A DNA stretch of 64,000 bases from Elgaria multicarinata webbii (Eukaryota; Chordata; Lepidosauria; Squamata; Anguidae), in assembly GCF_023053635.1 (NCBI RefSeq), contig NC_086188.1, positions 818,501 through 882,500 on the forward strand, in the 5' to 3' direction. The notes below the pieces were generated by a model. That model was not told the DNA's origin. It saw only the letters and a program-made list of their open reading frames with translations, and made no database searches. Positions 44,727-56,800 of this stretch are shown here, one piece after another (the stretch's first letter is position 1; every line of letters begins with the position of its first letter). The translations under genes and the position numbers were made by a program.

Positions 44727-45754
44727 GCAGCTGCAATACTACATCCACTTACCTGGGAGTAAGCCCCTTGAACTCATTGGGGCTGTCTTCTGAGCAGACG
44801 TGTATATGTCTGGGTCCAACCCTTCACTTGTAATGAAAATTCCCCTCATGTTTTACAGGCAGCAACAAACAACAACAACTTAAAAAGGACCCCACTGGCC
44901 TGGTGCAGCAGAGTAAAGAGGGGAACGCAGAGACTAGTGTAGATACAGTAGTTAAGTCAGCGAGGAAAAGCAGCAGGATTCTGACGAGGTGACTGAAGAA
45001 TGCAGGTATTTGACAATGAAAATAGAAGCATGACATGACCGTTGCTCAGTATTTGTTGTTGTTATATTTCATGGTGAAAATTATAAAATAGAAATATATA
45101 TTTAAAAGCCCACTCCTGGGCCTGCCTGCCGCTCACGGCAACCCAGAGACCGCGGCAGTCAGCAACACCCTTCATAGCGCTGCTTAATGTAAACGCTACC
45201 GGAGACAGTGTGCAGGGGGCTGACAGAGTGGTGATTTGGTGCGTGATTCATAGCCGGGGACAATGGATTATTGGGGGGGGGAGGGTGGCCTCCAGGAGCA
45301 AAGCCCCCCCCCCCGGAATCTTCCACTTTATACTCCTGGCCCTACCATTAGGCAGAGCAATACAGCTGCCTCAGGCGCCTGATTTGGGTTGTCACAAAAG
45401 GGCTTCTGAATTTATTTATTATTGTGGGATTTTATGCCTGAGGTACCAAAACATCGTAGCTAGGTTCAGGGAACCTTGAATGGGGGGGGGGGCGCACATC
45501 TGCTGCTTTGCCTCAGGCAGAAAAAATGCCTCAGGGTGGCTCTGTGAGGAAACCGAGAGACGACGGCCGTCAAAACCAATCTGTGCACTGGAAAACAGAA
45601 GCGCCCTAAAAACTGAGAACCATGCAGGGTCAACTGAGATATTTGGATATGCGAGGCAGAACATGCAGACGGTGCCACCACACGCTTGTGTTCACGAGAA
45701 ATGGATATGCACGCATTTATCTCTCACGTGACAAAACAGCCTGAGAGATATGCA

Positions 45755-46150
45755 GCGCAATCCGTGGAGCTGATTGGTGGCAGATTTCAGATGGGTAAAA
45801 GGAAGGACTTCATGTAATCAAACTATGGAACTCACTGCCACAAGATGTAGCGACGGCCGCCAATTTGGATGGCTTTAAAAGGGGGGGTTGGATAAATTCC
45901 TGTTGGAGAAGGCTGTCCGTGGCTAGTAGTCCTGATGGCTATGTGCTGCAGTAAGCCTGTGTGCACCAGTTGCACACAGTGCACGTGGGCAGGAGGGTGC
46001 TGTTGCACCGGTGTCCTGCTTTGCCTGTCCCTGGCCGACAGCTGGTTCGCCCCTGGGTGTGAACAGAGTGCCGCGGGACTGGATGGAGCCCTGGTCTCAT
46101 CCAGCGGGGCTCTTCCAACCCCTGCGAACCCAGGTGTCTTCGCTACTGAA
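45755..46150 (+). repeat. CR1/L3-like LINE 3' end
   Basis: ACTATGGAACTCACTGCCAC, AAGATGTAGCGACGGCCGCC, AATTTGGATGGCTTTAAAAG, GTAGTCCTGATGGCTATGTG, and CCTGGTCTCATCCAGCGGGG. The same 3' UTR as 20706-21000 with more of its upstream part. Confidence 0.75.
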
Positions 46151-46330
46151 TAAATAAGAATATTATTCCGCTGCAGCTTTCTTGGAACTTATCAATCCAT
46201 GTCTATAACTGTAAATATAGCCATGTTATTTATTTATTTGTGTATTGATTGAGTTGTGTCGTCTCCGCTGCTTCACTCACACACCATTTATTTATAATGA
46301 GGCCCAGCATTGGGCAAAAGGCGGGATACA

Positions 46331-46402
<72 letters not shown>
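46331..46402 (+). repeat. (AAT)n microsatellite
   Basis: About 24 uninterrupted triplets, 0.7 kb upstream of TMEM120B exon 1. Confidence 0.97.
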
Positions 46403-46403
<1 letters not shown>

Positions 46404-46439
46404 TATATACTGATATATTGGGAACAGGCCCCAAACGCA

Positions 46440-47810
46440 AGAGGCGCCACATTCCCACCAGCTTCCACCAGGGGGCGCGGCAGGAGGAGAGGCGGAGTGG
46501 GGCGCAAACGGCCATCAGAGGGTTAATTGGCGGGGGGGCGGGAGGGAGAGATTCAGGGGCGGAGCCAAGAGGAGGCAAGACCCCTGGTTTCGCCCAATGG
46601 GAAAGGAGGAGGAGGCGGGGGGGGGGGAGAGAGACGTGGAAGTGCGCGCGTGCGCCCTGGCCTTCCTATTTTTCTAAACCTTTCTGAATTAATATTTAAG
46701 CGCCCCTCGTTAGCACGGAAGGGTGATTGGGGGGGTGGGCGTGGGGGGCGTCCCCGGGAAGGGCCAATTGCAGGAGCAGACTTGCTCTGGAGCTGAGGGA
46801 GGGAGGGAGGGAGGGAGGGAGGGGGGCTTGCCGGCCGGCCTCCCCCCCCCCCGGCCATGGCTGGAGGGTTCATGCGTTTATTCATTTGTCCCTCTGCGTC
46901 TCGTGGCTCCTAAGCAGCCCCCGCAAGCCCCTTCCTGGAGGGCGCCTCCCTGGGCCGCGGTGACGTCAGGCGTGCACGTGGTCCCGGGGCCAGCTGTGTG
47001 TGTGAAGGCGGGGTGGGGGCGCGCCTGGCTGGCTGGTGCTCGCTGGGCCCCGGAGGGGACGGGGGTCCGGGCTGTGGCTTCGGCGAGGCGGTCGCCCTGC
47101 CTGCCTGCCCGCCCGCCCGCGGCATCATCATCATGGTGCTTCCCCTGCAGAAATGCCGGGAGGAGTGGGAAGAGCTGGAGGAGGAATTCCAGCAGCTCCA
47201 GGTAGGCTCTGGGGGGGGGGGGGAGAGGGGGTTGGAGATGGAATGGGGGGGCGAGAGGGGGGGTCCGTTCTACGTAAGAGCCAAACGTCGCACGGCTCCG
47301 TATGAAGTCTTCTGCGGAGCCCTTCGAAGAGCACAACCGGCCCTACAACTGTGGGGACGGTGGGTGCCGTTGCCGTTGCTGCTGCTGCTGGTGTTGTTGT
47401 TATCGGTGCCGCAGCCGCATTTGTTTTGGGGCGGGGAGGGAGGGAGGGAGGGGGCCGCTTCGCCTGCCCCCCCTTCTCGGCCGCCTCTTTGTGCGGACGA
47501 GATGCGCCGGCTGAGTCATCCAGGCCCGGGGGTGGGGTGGGGTGGGGTGGGGGGTGGACGCAGGGAGGCGCCTCCCCGGCGAAGCCCGGCACCTTCGCCC
47601 CCAAAGCCCAGCATCCCCTCCGCATCTTCGCTTGCGACCCCCCGCGCGAGAGGCCCGATCTCCGCCCCTGCGCACATTTGCGCGTGGGAGAGGCTCCTGC
47701 CCCGCCGGGGCCGGGGGGTGGGGGTGCTGAGCGCCTCGGCCGGGGTGGGGTGGGGGCGCCGGGACCTCTGCCCCCCCGCCCTCCCGCTGCGTCTCTGCCA
47801 GCAGGCCCGG
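46440..47810 (+). promoter_or_regulatory. TMEM120B: TMEM120B CpG island / promoter region
   Basis: GC- and CpG-rich block around exon 1, including a GGGA repeat at 46796-46823 and a GGGGT repeat at 47530-47556. Frequent G-runs could form quadruplexes. No TATA box is obvious. Placed as promoter because it surrounds the first coding exon. Confidence 0.7.
47133..47201 (+). CDS. TMEM120B: TMEM120B exon 1 coding part
   Basis: 23 codons, [19 protein letters not shown] then QQLQ, before a GTAGGC donor. Length equals human exon 1 (MSGQLERCEREW...). Strong start context (A at -3, G at +4). The CTGCAG just inside could mimic an acceptor, but the length match favours the ATG. Confidence 0.88.
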
Positions 47811-50800
47811 GATGAGTGGCAGGTTTTGATCGTGTGGAACAGCTGAGAGCTTCGCTTTGCCTCCTTGCGCTTGATGGCAGGCCCGGAGCTGGGGAGGGGG
47901 GGAAGGGAGAGAGGGGGGCTTCTTAAACCAGCCCTCCCCAACCTGGGAAGGATGGAAGTTGCAGTCCTACACATCTGGAGGGCGCCAGGTTGGGGAAGGC
48001 TGAGCCCCCCACTTAGTCGGCCATGGAGTGCATTTGACGATGCCAACCTCCAAGCTGGTGGGCGGAGGAAGCAATAGGTTGGGGGGCTGCCGCTGGGGCA
48101 GCGCTCCGAGAGGCCGCACATCTCCCCCACCCTCCGCGGCCTAGGCTCCTTTGCGCTGTCATGGCTTTTCGCACGGGGTTCCCGAGAGGTTTGCCACCTG
48201 CCATCCGCCTGGGTGGCCTCGCAGGGCTTCCGCTTCCTTGGCCCCCTGTTGGTGCCGCTGCCGCTGCCGCTGGGGAGGAGTGGGGGTGGGTGGGCAGCGC
48301 TTTAGAACATCTTGGGGCAGTTTGCATTCCCCCCTTTTTTCCGTTGTCTTTGCATGGCTATATTGTTTTGATTTGGGGGAGGTGTGGAGGGCCTCAGCAA
48401 GCTTTCTGGAGGAGCCTTTCCCAAGAGAAGGAAAGTGTGCATGGATGCTGGAGGGGGCATCTTCTAGGTGTGCAGAAGTGTATTTGATTCGGCCAGACAT
48501 CTTCTGGGATGCATTGAGCCAAATAAAGTCACCGTTGTGCACTTAAAAGGTTCCCTCTTCTCCTTCTGTTGGTGCCGCCTTATGCATTCCTTGCTTTGGG
48601 CAGCCCTCCTCAACCTGGCGCCCTCCAGAGGTGTGGGACATCTTCCTCATCCCCAGCCAACCATGACATGTTGGCTGGGGATGGTGGGAGTTGTTTTCCC
48701 CCAACATGGCTGGAGCTCCCCCCTCCCCCCATGATGGGCAAGGGTGGTTTAAACAATATATTTATTGTGCTATCAATATGCATGGTACTCTGCAGAGTAA
48801 CCCCAAGGAAGCGGGGTCCCTGCCCCAAGGAACTTACAGTGTGAAATTGGACTGTAGAGAGTGGAGGTTGGAGAGTCAACAGAAGAGGAATGTACACTTG
48901 AGCTTCCCCACTTGGACGGAATTCTACTGGGTTACAGTGGAGCATCCTTCCCCTACCTGGTGCCCTTCAGGTGTTTTGGCCTTCAGTTCCCACCTGCCCC
49001 AGGGGTTTGGAATCTTGGGAATTGTAGTCTAAGACATGTGGATTGGGGAAGTCTGCAGTAGGGGCAGGGGCCTGGTTTCCCGTATCGCCTCCCCTGCAAC
49101 ACTTGGAGAAGACAGAAGCTCCGTCCTGCCAGCTTGTAGGGGCCTCACTTGAAATACTGTGTGCAGCTCAAAAGCAATATGGTAGAGCTGAAACAGGTGC
49201 AGAAAAGGACAGCCCAAATGACCAAGGGGCTGGAGCAACTCCCCTATCTTACAATGTTTGGGGCTTTTTAGTCTAGAAAAAAGGGTGAGTAATGGCAGGG
49301 ACATGATAGAGGCGTATAAAATGATGCGAAGGTATAGAGACAGTGGATAGGGATTAGGTTTTCTCCCTCTCGCATATTACTAAAGCCCAGGGTCATCAAA
49401 TGAAGGTTAATAGTGGGATATTATTTATTTATTTATTTATAAAGCCTATACCCCAACTATCTACAAAATACCCTAGCCAGCATACAAATATTGGCCTGTG
49501 TGTCTTCCTGGCAGACTATTGCTAATTATGGAGTGATGGGGCACGGAGAAGCGGTTTCAGTTTGGGGAGGGAGTGAAAGGGGAAGAAACAGATTTGTGGA
49601 CTGTGAGCGTTTGGCGGGGGCGGCTGAGTAAATAGGTGCCCCCCCACCCTCCCAATTCAGTCCTGACAATATGTTGGTTTGTGAACTTTAAATCAATGTT
49701 GCTGCTGTTGTCGTTTTAAAAAAGTTAAACACAGTAAACCTGGCTCATATTTTTCCTCCCATCTGGCTGAAAGCATAGAGCTAAAATCAAACCTAAGACT
49801 TGGTGTGTGTTTCTCTAGCTGTCACCCAAAGGCAAGGTCTGCAACGTTTCAGGTGTTATCAGGAAGTGGTAGCGGAGATCAAAAGACAGAATCACCTGGC
49901 CAGGAAGGAGGTGTGTCAGAGGTCCGGTATACCGTTCTGCCTGGACCGTGCTCGGCCCGCATTCCCAAAACGGAGGGGCTGGACCCGTGCCTTTTCCAAG
50001 CCCGGAATAGAGCCTCTCTGTGCAGACGCAGGCTGCCTTTGTCCAAAATTTAGGGGTGCCGTGTCACAAGGAGAAGCCCCAGCAGCCGCTCTCCATTCGG
50101 TCCTCATAGAATCTAAAAGCAAACAAGCTAATTTGGACTTTTTTGACGTCGTGTAGCAGACCTGCATGCCATTTTGTTATATAAATACATTTATTTTCCC
50201 CTCCCTATTTTTGGTCTCTGCGGGGAGGTCTGGCAAGCTGAAATGGGGCCTGGGCCTCCTGAAGTTGCTCAGCCTGTTTGAGGGGGTGGTCGGGGTCCAA
50301 CGACAGGGGCAGGGTTTGGGCAACTAATGCAGGAAGAGGCCGGTTTGGGGCGCAAGGCTCCCAGCTGCAGACCCCCTACTCAGCGAGTAGCATCCATGCT
50401 TTCCAGAGAAACCAAATTGGGTGCCGAGGAAAGAGCCTCCCTTTCCTTATAGTCTGATTTGCGTAACGCATCTGGGGCCAAGTGCGCCCTTGGTCTTCAA
50501 CGCTCTGGTCGCCGCCTCTTTGCGTTATTGCAATGCGTTGATACGTGGGGCTGCCTTTGAAAAGGCCCTGGAGATTTAAGGCAGTCCAAGACAGGGCAGC
50601 TAGACTGCTAGCTGGGTCACCTTATGTCAGGACTTTGCCATCTGCACTGGCTGCAGGTCCGTTTCTGGGCCCAATTCAAAGGACAGGTGGTTCAGGGGCA
50701 AGTTCTTCACATATTAACACAAGCAAGATTAATATTTGCAAAACCTTGGAGGGGCAGCGGAGGAAACAGAGATGGCTTGGCGGAATCTGGGAGGTGCTCC

Positions 50801-53800
50801 GTTTCCCAACGCTCTCAGCTGATCCAAAATCTAGTGTTAAGTATAAAGTTGGGGGGTGGGAGAATGGATGCTTGGAAGAACCGTCGTGGTTTTATACCGC
50901 TCACACTGCTGCGACATCTGTCTTTGGATTTCGAATATTTAAGCTAAATGTACAAAGCCCAAATGGGATTTGCATTTCTATGTTTTCCCTTTTCAAATGA
51001 GTTTTTTTTTTAAAAAAAAATCTAAAAATCCAATGATGATTGAAATGGCATATATTCTTAAATTGAATAGAGAGGGGGAAGAGAAGAAAATTTGAGTTCT
51101 GAGACCTGTATAAATAATGTAAAATTGGCCAAGCTCTCATGAACCTTTTCCTGCCATTTTTACAGTGTTCTGTAATTTATTTATTTTAAAGCATCCACCC
51201 TGCCTCACAATTCTTCAGCCGAAAAGGCTCCCAGAGTGTCTTATGTAAGATTATTGACAGCCTAGACCAGCCTTCCTCAACCTGGGGCGCTCCAGATGTG
51301 TTGGACTACAACTCCCAGAATGGCATTCTGGGAGTTGTAGTCCAACACATCTGGAGCGCCCCAGGTTGAGGAAGGCTGGCCTAGACAGTCCCTTCTTCCC
51401 ACAGGCTTACCGTCTGAAAGTCAAAACACAAAAGAAAATGGAGATGAGGAGGGAAGAGGAAACAACCAAACTCGGGTGCTTATTTTTAAAGATACATCAC
51501 GCCATTTCGTATTGCCATTCTCACCAGCGTGCATAATGCAACCAATGATACTTGTTCTTTAAAAAACATGTTCAAACCAGGGAGGAGAGAACAACATCAT
51601 TAGACCTCCCAAACATTTGGCTGTTTTCTTTGCCAGATATTTCTCGCAGACCGCCATGGACTGACCTCCTACCGAGCACCCTTCATGTGGAGGGAACCTT
51701 CCCCAAGGTCATTGATCATGTTCCTTTGGTCTTGGCCTTCTCTGCCAAGATTTTGTGCTTGCAAAGTGAAATGTTGTGCGGCTCACAGGATGTCTTCATG
51801 GTGGGGGGTGGGGGTGTTGCCTAGCTCTGTGCGCCTCCCCCCTCCTAATTAGCGGAAGCATCATTACATCATGGAGGAATCTGCAAACCCACGCCGGCAC
51901 GTTTTGTGCGCTTTGCAGGATTCAATCTCCTTGTGATGTAGGCTTTGAGTTGCCTTGATGCAGATATTGTATTCATTGCCTTTTTATTATTTATTACATT
52001 TATATACCACCCTATAGCTGAAGCTCTCTGGGTGCTTAGCAAAGATTAAAGAAGAATGGAGAATAAAAATCTAAAAACACCAGACAGAAAGCGCAGCATA
52101 AAACTAGTCACTGGGGGATAGAAGTCCACATCTGAAAGGCCTTGGGAAAAGAAGAACACCTTTGACTGGGGCCCAAATGACATCAAGGCAAAGCCTCCGT
52201 GGAGAAGTTCCATAAATGGGGTGCTACCACTGAGAAGGCCCTATTGTCACATGCCATACCTCAGATGGCAGGAACAGTTGGAAAAGGACCTCCTGAACCC
52301 GAGCTGCTGAAAACACATGAAGGGGGCATGTCCCAGTGGGTTCTAGATGACCTCAAGGCAGCCTTCCGCATGCTGATGCTCCCGAGATCTGTTGGAACAC
52401 AAGTCAGGGCTCAGATGAGGCGGAATTCTGAGAGTGGGTTGTATCCAGGGCTAGCTTAGCTTGTTTCCTATCATTTCAATGGGTCTACTTTGAGTAGTAC
52501 ATACATTGAATACAACATATTAGCAGCTTCGGTTGGGGTAGTGGGATTTCATGATGGGGCATGGGAAAATGGCATCTTTAGGTAGCTGTTGAGGCTCACA
52601 GCTGACTTGGGGTCTGGATCTGTAAGCTCCCCAACTTCTTAAATTTTTCCACAATGCCCCTGTGTGTTTGATGTAGCAGTTCTGGGGAGCTAAAATGGCA
52701 GGTGCCCCCCCCCCACTGATGTCAGAGGGGGGATCTTGTTGAATCCCCCTTAAAACCTGGCGTTGTCTCTGCTCTGGGTGGGTGGATCTATCCCTGCAAA
52801 GACATCTTGCATCCTTTAAACAAGTTCTTTAGTCTTTGTCACCCAAAACCATTTCTACAGAACATTCTAGGTTGCCTTCCTGCAAGAGCCCTGCCATGTA
52901 CATGCCCTTTGGATGATGGTGCCTGGTTGAGTGGAGTCCCAAGTATATATATCCACCAAACTGAGAATGGTTCCTTTAGAACGCTTAACCTTTCAGTAGT
53001 GCATAAATAAAACATCTCAATCGAACATTTACTTTTTAAAAATGGGACGCTGATGTCGATTAGAACAATTACCTGATCTGTTTCAAGCAGTGAAGAAATT
53101 CCATCTTGGTACATAAAACATTTAGGGCACAACCCTATGAGTGTTTAGACGTGGGGCGGGAAGGAACTCCCAGCATTCTCCAGCTGTGCTGGCTGGGGAG
53201 TGCTGGGAATTGTAGGACATTTTTCTGTCTAAACGGGCGTAGGATTGTGCCCTGAAGTTTGGATCAGAGCAAGGGAGCAGAACTGGTCTTTGTGCAACAT
53301 AACTTGAGAACATTTCTCCCTCCCTCCCACACGCAATCTATCTGCAAGTTGCCTTTGTTTTCTATTGAAAGTGCTGATTGCAAAAATGTAAGAGGAAGGG
53401 ATTTAGTTAATGTTTAATTAGCATTTATTAAGTAACTGACTCCTAAGCTTTTTGATATCTCATCCTGTTCCATTGAAGTGGATGGATATTGTACAGGGGG
53501 GGGGGGGGACAGGCCGTAGTGCAGTGGTAGAGCCCGTGGTCCGCCTGCAGGAGGTCCCAGGTTTGATCCCTGGCTTCTCCTGGGAGAACGAGAAAAAACT
53601 CCGGCCTGAAACTCTGGACAGCGGCTGCTGCTGCTGCTGCCAGTCAGTGTCAGCACTACTGGGCCCGATGGACCCAGGGTCGGACTCAGCCTAAGGCAGG
53701 CCCAGAGGTCCCTCTGGGGTGCTTCGGTCCGGCCCATTTCTCAGACTCTCAACTTGGGCTTGGACCAACCTTTATCCTTGTCCCTGTTCTGGAAGTAACT

Positions 53801-56800
53801 TAACCGTTTTGTGAGCCCTTGGGAGGGAGTCGCTGAAGCCTAAACACGCTTGTGCTTGAGGGCCCCTTGCACAGAATTTTGGGTGGGTCTTGTGTGCGCC
53901 CGCCTGCTCCAACCGACCCTTGCCAACCGCAGTCCCTCCTTGTGGGGCATGCTCCCATCTGCTCTTTGCATCGGATGCTGCGTGAGATCGCTGACGTAAC
54001 TGGATGCCATCAATGTTTTTGCTTTTTGCTCAAATACACCTGGAGGGCTCCAGATGATGTCGGCGTTTGGACGTTGCTGTAAACTGTGGCTTCTTGGGAC
54101 AGGAACAAATCTTGTCCTCCCCTCTCCAACCCCCCGCATGGGCCATGATTAAAATTGGAAGCTTTAGCTTGCGTTTCTGATCATCCGCAGGACACTGTTT
54201 TATTTATTTATTTATTTATTTAAATACATTTAAAGAGGACCATGCAAGTAAAAAACGCAAGATAAAAACCAGGTAGCACTGTTGCGACTGAACCCTAAAC
54301 TGTGGTTCAGTCTTAACTGTGGTTTGTTCAAATATGCCTGTTCATAACTCATAGTTTGAAGCTGGCTCACTTTTCAAGCAAACCATAGTTAAGGTGCATC
54401 ACAGTTTGCTGGGGCTGGATGCCTCGACCAGCTATGGTTAATCAAAAATGGAAGCAAACATTTCTGGACTCCTTGTCCGCAGCTGTGCGAGCGCAGAGGG
54501 GAAGGAGTGCGTGAGCTCAAGGTTCACCTGGGTTCGTTTCCACCATGGTGTATTGTGACGTCCAAAACACAGCTGTTATGAGAGCAGCCCGTGGGGAACT
54601 GCTTACTACTTTCAACAAGCATTGAATAGAAGGTTTTTAAAAAAATCTTAACTCCTAAAGGTAGGGGGGGACGTTCCTTCCTTCCTATTTATTTATTTGA
54701 GCACTGTGTGACCCTGGAACAAACTGTACTGGAACTGCAGTTTAACCAGCTGATCACAAGAAACAGATGGTGGATGAAATGCAGGATAAGGTTCTTTGGA
54801 ATGGGGTTAGAGGTGATGGCCGTACGAGTGGAAAAGCTGCTTAAGTTTAGAAATTATAGCTTTCCCTTTTTGGGATGGGGAGGGACCTGCACGTGTCCGA
54901 CTGGCCGGTCTTTCCAATAGCCATGTGGACATCATTTGTATTCTTTTCCGGTCACCCTTCCAAGTCCAGTTCCAGCAGGTGAGGTTGGAACTGACCTTGG
55001 TCTGCCAGTCGCTGTCTTTCTCGAATGACAGCTGTAGTTTACAAATGGTTACTCAGGGCAGAGTCTGGGGGTGGTTTCACACATGGATGTAACTGATTTA
55101 CTTGATGGCTTGTCTTTGGTGACTCGCAGCAGATGGCTGTTGAAAAGCGTTGTATTTTGGGTGATCTTCAAGTTCAGCTGGTGTTTGAACTGTGAGGGTT
55201 CGCTCGGACCTCAGCTCCGTCAGTGGGATGATTCGTGCGTGTTCATGTCTGTCATTTGATGACAGACTGACGAGTGTGAGTCATTGCCTGGTATTGCAAA
55301 GAGCCAACACAGATTGAATACTAAAATTGGGGGGATTCATAGAATAGTAGAGTTGGAGGAGGCCTATAAGGCCATCGAGTCCAACCCCCTGCTCCATGCA
55401 AGCATCCACCTTAAGGCATCCCTGACAGATGGTTGTCCAGCTGCCGCTTGAAGGCCTCCAGTGTGGGAGAGCCCGCCACCTCCCTAGGTCCTTGGTTCCG
55501 TTGCTGCACTGCTCTAACAGTCAGGAAGTTTTTCCTGATGTCCAGCTGGAATCTGGCCTCCTGTCACTTGAGCCCATTATTCCGTGTCCTGCACTCTGGG
55601 AGGATGGAGAAGAGATCCTGGCCCTCCTCTGTGTGACAACCTTTCAAGTATTTGAAGAGTGCTATCCTGTCTCCCCCCAATCTTCTCTTCTCTTCAGGCT
55701 AAACATGCCCAGTGCTTTCAGCCTCTCCTCAGAGGGCTTTGTTTCCAGACCCCTGATCCTCTTCGATCTTTCTCCTCGGCTTGAGCTGCAACTCAGTGCT
55801 TTCCATGTGCTAGAAATCAAGGGGCTTTGCGGTGGTGGTGGTACCCCACCCACGGCACATTTTCTCTAATTGGCTTGACTACCACCTGCCTCAATATAAT
55901 TTTAGCCCCTGTGAGACATCTTTTTCCAGGGGTTTTAAACTTTCACTTTTTTATGCTGCTTTTTTTTATCTGCTACTTTTTGGTTTAATTGCAATGCTGT
56001 ATTTTTATTCAATGCTGTGTTTTTATTTTATCTGATTGTAAGCTCCCCTACAAAACATTTTTTTGAAGAGGTGCAGTGTAAATATTTCAAATGGACCCTA
56101 GTATATATATGTTTGATTTTTTCCATTTTGTCTTTTTTGAAATTTTGCTTCTGGTTCTCTGGGTTTTTAATTTGATTCTCTTTTATCGACTGCATTGTTG
56201 CCTTTCATATTGTATTCTTTCAATGCTTTCTAATGTGTAACCCTTACCTTGTGAGGGTTTGTTCTTTAACAAAGTGGCACGGGAGAGAGAGGAGGAATAA
56301 AATTAATTAAATATTTAAATAAATGTGACACTGGTAATCAAGTAATGTGCGTATGTGACCGGTCCCATGTTCTGGGTCTTCTGTTTTGCCTCGTTTAATG
56401 TGGACATGTTGGATTTAATTGAATGGAATTCCAGATTAATAATAATAATAATATTTATTTATTTATTTATTTATTACCCGCCTCTCCCTTTGGATCAAGG
56501 CAGGGAACAACATTAGAACGGGAATCAATACATCTAATGTTGTTCCCCGCCTTGATCCAAAGGGAGAGGCGGGTAATAAATAAATAAATAAATAAATATT
56601 ATTATTATTATTAATCTGGAATTCCATTCAATTAAATCCAACGTGTCCACATTAAACGAGGCAAAACAGAAGACCCAGAACATGGGACTGGTCACCTGCG
56701 CACGTCACTTGATTACCAGTGTCACATTTATTTAAAAATTAATTTTATTCCTCCTCCCTCTCCCGTGCCACTTTGTTAAAGACCAAACCCTCACAAGGTA

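Larger units (their letters stand above)
39871..47132. other. MORN3-TMEM120B divergent intergenic region
   Basis: Contains a CR1 tail (about 39971-40028), an L2-like LINE end (41091-41545), two SINEs in a row (41838-42255), a family A half (about 42280-42355), family B palindromes (43576-43687, 44642-44726), a CR1/L3-like LINE (45755-46150), an ATA repeat (46331-46402) and the TMEM120B CpG island. 42360-43560 and 44750-45740 look unique, with no supported gene. The MORN3 5' UTR exon should lie in the left part but was not identified. Confidence 0.65.

Noticed and set aside
46998-47846. 282-codon plus-strand frame around TMEM120B exon 1
   Set aside because: Only the 23 codons from 47133 to the donor at 47202 match TMEM120B. 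The rest is GC-rich leader and intron.
55429-55869. 146-codon plus-strand frame
   Set aside because: It is a chance reading of a reversed CR1 3' UTR; the same frame recurs in the copy at 60521.
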